From: Streptomyces sp. AP-93 | GTDB lineage: Bacteria; Actinomycetota; Actinomycetes; Streptomycetales; Streptomycetaceae | Assembly (NCBI RefSeq): GCF_022808175.1 | Contig: NZ_JALGBX010000021.1 | Coordinates: 62,001-126,000 of the forward strand | Reading direction: 5' to 3' | DNA length: 64,000 nt | Shown: positions 60,626 to 64,000 of the stretch, piece by piece | Numbering within the stretch: position 1 is the first letter of the stretch | Layout: each line of letters starts with the position of its first letter | Translations under genes and position numbers: made by a program | Notes under the pieces: model-generated | The model's input: only the letters and a program-made list of their open reading frames with translations | Database searches by the model: none | Told to the model about the DNA's origin: nothing

Positions 60626-61576
60626 GTGCGCATCCACCTTAGCCCGCGCAAGCGTGCCTTCACCGTCCTCGGCAACGAAGTCGTCCGGGACCGGCGCCTC
60701 AGCTTCACCGCACGGGGCATCCTCTGCTATCTGCTCTCCCTCCCCGACGGCTCCCGCGAGGACGTCCGTACGCTCGCCGACAAGCACCCGGGGGTGGGGC
60801 GCCGAGGCGTCTCCAAGGCGGTCGACGAGCTGGTGCGGTACGGGTACTACGCGCGCCGCACCGTGCGTGACCCGCTGACCGGGCACGTCCACACGGAGAC
60901 CTTCGTCTCGGACACCCCGCCCACGGAGGACCGGCCGCAGCCACCCGGGGCGGGCCCGGACCCCACCCCGGGAACCGGTGAGGGGGTGACCGGAAGGGCG
61001 GGAGCGTCCCCCCAGGGGACAAAGACTTCGGGAGAAGTACCCTCCCTCCCCGAAGCACTCGAAGCACTCGAACCACTCGAGGCGCCCGAAGCGCCCCCGT
61101 CGCCGGAACCACCCGGCACGGTCGGGCAGTCCGCCACGCAGGGCACCGCGCGGGGGGCGGCGCTGCTCGCGCGCATCACCGCGTACGAGCCGCGGCTCAG
61201 GCTCGGCGTCACCGAGACGCTCGCTCTCGCCCCACTCGCCCAGCGGTGGCTGGAGCACGGCGTGTCCGACCTCGAGGCTCGTTGCCTGCTCACCGACGGC
61301 CTGCCGCCGTTCGTCTACTCCGCTCGCGCCCTGCTGGCCGACCGCCTCGTCCGCAAACTGCCCGCGCCACGGGCTCCCAGGGACCCCGCGGCGCCCGCAG
61401 CGCCCCCTGCCGAATGCGGCGTCTGCCGCGACCCGCTGCCCGCCCCGGACGCCCACTGCGGCCAGTGCGCGGGAGCCCTTACGGCCCCTCGTGGCGGACT
61501 GCCGTCTTCCGAGCGGGTGGCCTCCTTGGCCGACATCGCCCGCCGTGCCCTCCGGGGCCTGCCCGCGCTCGCCTGA
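60626..61576 (+). CDS. Winged-helix protein with helix-turn-helix N-terminus
   Basis: A 316-aa protein (GTG 60626). The first 95 residues form a winged-helix domain (RAFTVLGNEVVRDRRLSFTARGILCYLLSLP, DKHPGVGRRGVSKAVDELVRYGYYARRTVRD), as in plasmid/replication-related regulators. A Pro/Gly-rich linker with EALEALEPLEAPEAP repeats follows, then a helical C-terminal domain with a zinc-ribbon-like CGVCRDPLPAPDAHCGQC. Function unknown. Confidence 0.75.
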   Translation: MRIHLSPRKRAFTVLGNEVVRDRRLSFTARGILCYLLSLPDGSREDVRTLADKHPGVGRRGVSKAVDELVRYGYYARRTVRDPLTGHVHTETFVSDTPPTEDRPQPPGAGPDPTPGTGEGVTGRAGASPQGTKTSGEVPSLPEALEALEPLEAPEAPPSPEPPGTVGQSATQGTARGAALLARITAYEPRLRLGVTETLALAPLAQRWLEHGVSDLEARCLLTDGLPPFVYSARALLADRLVRKLPAPRAPRDPAAPAAPPAECGVCRDPLPAPDAHCGQCAGALTAPRGGLPSSERVASLADIARRALRGLPALA

Positions 61577-61638
61577 CGCGGGCGATCCTGCGGGCCGGGG
61601 CGTGGGCAGACCGCCCGCCGCCCCCGCCCGGCCAGGGC

Positions 61639-62178
61639 CTACGCGTCCGGCGCCGCCACCCCGCAGTAGCCGGCGAAGGCCGCCAGGATCTCGTCCTCGG
61701 TGATGCGGCCGTCGCCGTCCGCGTCCAGGGCCGCCGCGACCGGGCCCGCCAGTTCCTCCGGGGTGCCCAGCACGCGCAGGACGCGCGCCGTCGCCGCCGG
61801 GGTCGCGCCGCCCGCGGCGTCGCCGGCCGCCTCGCCGGCGGGGCTCGCCACCGCGATCACCGCCCGCAGGAACGGCCGCGCGATCTCCGCGAACCGGTGC
61901 GGGTTGTCCCGCAGCCGCTTCGCCGCGCCCGTGACGAACTCCTCGCGGGAGACCCGCTGGTCCCCGTCCACGTCCGCGATGCCCGCCATGCCCTGCCAGA
62001 AGGCCTCCGCGCCCGCGAACACGGCCTGACCCTTGTCGGACCGGGCCGCCACGGCGAATTCGGCCAGGACCGCCTTGGCCGCCGTACTGAAGTCCTCCCG
62101 GTCGATATACCCGGACCCGTCCTGGTCGAAGGTGGCGAATCGGGCGGCGATCTTGCGCTCGTATTCTGCGCTGTCCAT
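61639..62178 (-). CDS. EF-hand calcium-binding protein (calerythrin-like)
   Basis: A 179-aa protein with three canonical EF-hand loops: DQDGSGYIDREDF, DVDGDQRVSREEF and DADGDGRITEDEI, separated by helices in the spacing of actinobacterial calerythrins. It probably binds calcium in the cytoplasm. It is an isolated gene on the minus strand. Confidence 0.9.
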   Translation of the reverse strand: MDSAEYERKIAARFATFDQDGSGYIDREDFSTAAKAVLAEFAVAARSDKGQAVFAGAEAFWQGMAGIADVDGDQRVSREEFVTGAAKRLRDNPHRFAEIARPFLRAVIAVASPAGEAAGDAAGGATPAATARVLRVLGTPEELAGPVAAALDADGDGRITEDEILAAFAGYCGVAAPDA

Positions 62179-62514
62179 GTTCGGCGTTCCGCCTTCACGT
62201 GTGCGGTGGAGTCAGTTCAAGACAGGACAGGAGCGTAAGGCCTACGTGGCCTGCGCGTTAAGCGAAGCGGGCAAGGAGGTGGCCGCATCGAACCAGCGCA
62301 CGAGGAGCGCGACGGGGCGCGTACGCCTGTACCCACGTCTTCTCAACGGCGGTGTCCGGGCGGCACCTCCCCCTTCACGCCGTGCGGCGCCCCTATCACG
62401 GAGGGCGCACTTCCGAGACGAGGTTCTGGCAAAACGGGCGCGGACCGCTGCATGCCCACTACATTCGAGTGGTCGACACACGGCTGCGAAACCGGGAAGC
62501 CGGCTGGGGGCACG
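62179..62514. other. 336-bp divergent intergenic region
   Basis: Lies between the EF-hand and sigma factor genes. No repeat, RNA element or regulon palindrome was recognised. If ATG 62452 is used for the sigma factor, the gap shrinks to 273 bp. Confidence 0.4.
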
Positions 62515-63093
62515 ATGCCGAAGGACGCACCACCGCGCTGGGACCGCCGCATGCAACAACGCCTGGCCCGCGGCGAGGCCGCCGCGCTCGGCGAGCTGTA
62601 CGACCGCTTCGCCTCGCTCGTGCACAGCCTCGCCCACCGGGTCCTCGGCGACGAGAAGGCCGCCGACCGGGTCACCCGCGAGGTCTTCGGCTACATCTGG
62701 GAGAACCCGGACGCCTACGACCCCAAACAGGGCTCCATGCGCTCCTGGGTCGCCCGCATCACCCAGGGGCAGGCCGTCGCCCGCCTGCGCCAGGCCGAAC
62801 TGGGCAACGGCTCCCGCGAGGAACTGGAACAGAAGGTGCGCAGCGCCAACGCGGCCGCCCGCGCCGACTTCATCGTCACCTCCATGCCCGCACCCCTGCG
62901 GGCCGCGCTCGAACTCGCCTACTTCAAGCGCCGCGACTACCGGCAGGCCGCCGCCGACCTGCAGATCAGCGAGGACGAGGCCCGGCGCCGGCTGCGCCTG
63001 GGCCTGCAGCTCCTCTCCACGGCCAACGCCGTCCCGCGCGACGACACGGTCCCGCCGGGATACGGCCCCTCCGGATTTGGAACGACCCGATGA
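62515..63093 (+). CDS. ECF sigma factor
   Basis: A 192-aa ECF-type sigma factor. Region 2 is ALGELYDRFASLVHSLAHRVLGDEKAADRVTREVFGYIW and region 4 is MPAPLRAALELAYFKRRDYRQAAADLQISEDEARRRLRLGLQLL (blocks at about residues 25-62 and 118-165). ATG 62515 is preferred by family N-terminus; ATG 62452 adds 21 residues. It overlaps the following anti-sigma-like gene by ATGA. Confidence 0.85.
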   Translation: MPKDAPPRWDRRMQQRLARGEAAALGELYDRFASLVHSLAHRVLGDEKAADRVTREVFGYIWENPDAYDPKQGSMRSWVARITQGQAVARLRQAELGNGSREELEQKVRSANAAARADFIVTSMPAPLRAALELAYFKRRDYRQAAADLQISEDEARRRLRLGLQLLSTANAVPRDDTVPPGYGPSGFGTTR

Positions 63094-64000
63094 CGATGCC
63101 GCCGAGCCCCTCCGGCGAAGAAGACGGCGAAGAGTACGAGCGGCCCCCGAACCCCGGCGGCCCGGCGCGCATACCGGGCCCGCGCGGAGCGCCCGACGAC
63201 CTCGACCTCGCGGGGCCGGGTTACGCGCCGGCCGCGGACGGGGCGCCGGACCCCGACGAGTTGGACGACCTGGACGACTCGCCCTACCCGGAGTACACGG
63301 AGATCACCGGCTTCCCGGCCGTACCGGCGCCCGCCGAGCCCGAGCCCGTCCCGGCCGCTCCCCCGCCCACCCACGCCGTACTGAAATCCCTGCTCGGCGC
63401 CTGGGCCCTGGCGGCCTGCTCCGCGGAGGAGACCCAGGCCGTCGAGGACCACCTCACCGAGTGCGCGCCCTGCGCCGAGGAGGCCCTGCGGCTGCGCGAC
63501 GCCGTGGGCCTGCTGCACCCGGAGGAGAGCCTCGACCTCAAGCCGCTGCTGCGCTCGCGCGTGCTGGAGGACTGCCTCGGCAAGCGCCCGGCCCGCATCC
63601 CGGTCCCGGTGTGGGCGAGCCCGTACGACACCGAGACGGCCCGGCTGGACGCGCTGCTACGGGACTTCGGGGACTCGGAGTGGCACACCCCGGTCCGGCT
63701 GAAGTGGTTCGAGGAGGAACGCCGCCAGACCCGCCGGACCACGGTCGCCGGGGTCATCGGGCACCTGCTGGCGGTGGACGGCCTCGTGGCGGCCGCGCTG
63801 GGCCTGGACGACCCCCTGGGCCGGGACGCGCCCGCTGGCAGCCCGGCCGAGCGCACGGAGCGGTTCTGGGAGGACTCCCCGTACCCGACCACCCGCCGGG
63901 TCCGCGAGCCGTGGCGGGAGCAGGGCCACACGCTGGTCCGCACGGTGTCCTTCGCGGGCCGCGGGGTGGCGGAACTGGACGTGGAGTACGGCGCCTTCGC
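63090..64000 (+). CDS. Anti-sigma factor with zf-HC2 and maleylpyruvate-isomerase-like domain (3' end cut)
   Basis: Translation from ATG 63090 gives an acidic, Pro-rich ~90-residue lead, then a zinc-finger anti-sigma motif (DHLTECAPCAEEALR, the H-x3-C-x2-C pattern), followed by a mycothiol maleylpyruvate isomerase/DinB-like domain (residues about 185-300: GVIGHLLAVDGLVAAALGL). It is cotranscribed with the sigma factor and likely holds it inactive until a thiol or redox signal is sensed. The gene runs off the right edge. Confidence 0.8.
   Translation, partial: MTMPPSPSGEEDGEEYERPPNPGGPARIPGPRGAPDDLDLAGPGYAPAADGAPDPDELDDLDDSPYPEYTEITGFPAVPAPAEPEPVPAAPPPTHAVLKSLLGAWALAACSAEETQAVEDHLTECAPCAEEALRLRDAVGLLHPEESLDLKPLLRSRVLEDCLGKRPARIPVPVWASPYDTETARLDALLRDFGDSEWHTPVRLKWFEEERRQTRRTTVAGVIGHLLAVDGLVAAALGLDDPLGRDAPAGSPAERTERFWEDSPYPTTRRVREPWREQGHTLVRTVSFAGRGVAELDVEYGAF

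Overview
The window reads as chromosomal DNA of a streptomycete. It has very high GC, GTG and TTG starts, short AGGAG-type ribosome sites, a PASTA-less type Ser/Thr kinase, mycothiol- and F420-type enzymes, several paralogous acyl-CoA dehydrogenases, and ECF/SigE-family sigma factors with small partner genes. No tRNA, rRNA or CRISPR array was seen. Both ends cut genes: a kinase at the left edge and an anti-sigma-like protein at the right edge.

Layout. 0-5.2 kb: kinase, a secreted beta-rich protein, and an unusually long (673 aa) TnpB-like RNA-guided-nuclease relative. 5.2-13.1 kb: VOC protein, TetR regulator, F420-type reductase, acyl-CoA dehydrogenase, mycothiol-dependent isomerase, thiolase-like lipid-transfer protein, a D,D-carboxypeptidase and pdxH. 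13.07-31.51 kb: a compact minus-strand run of 15 genes plus a 50-codon exported peptide, with a divergent LuxR-type regulator at its head. 31.5-48.7 kb and 53.3-58.4 kb: acyl-CoA catabolism genes (DUF35 protein, flavoprotein monooxygenase, ADP-forming acyl-CoA synthetase, enoyl-CoA hydratase, flavin reductase, alcohol dehydrogenase, acyl-CoA dehydrogenases, SDR, cyclase, amidohydrolase, AMP-forming CoA ligase), broken up by an IS605-type remnant, repeat-rich spacers and unrelated genes. 48.8-53 kb and 58.4-64 kb: NUDIX, small unknown proteins, sigma factors with partners, an RsbW-like ATPase, HTH proteins and an EF-hand protein.

Two systems stand out. First, the 13-30 kb operon looks like an undescribed biosynthetic locus built on nucleotide chemistry. 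It holds two dCTP-deaminase-fold proteins (one fused to a PEP-synthase-like phosphotransferase and carrying Gln where the catalytic Glu should be), a CYTH/triphosphate-tunnel protein, a HAD phosphatase, a nucleotide-pyrophosphatase-like enzyme, a nucleotidyltransferase, two P-loop kinases, a SRPBCC protein, an ATP-grasp ligase, two transporters, and a CTP synthase that may be a second, protective copy. The head of the locus carries a tiny secreted peptide ending DTGWG and direct repeats that could bind the LuxR protein. Second, a palindrome CTGACG-N3-CGTCAG (or close variants) sits at nine promoter positions in front of acyl-CoA catabolism genes on both sides of that operon, marking one dispersed regulon that the nucleotide operon appears to interrupt.

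All gene functions are inferred from protein motifs and family resemblance read by eye. No database search or structure prediction was run.
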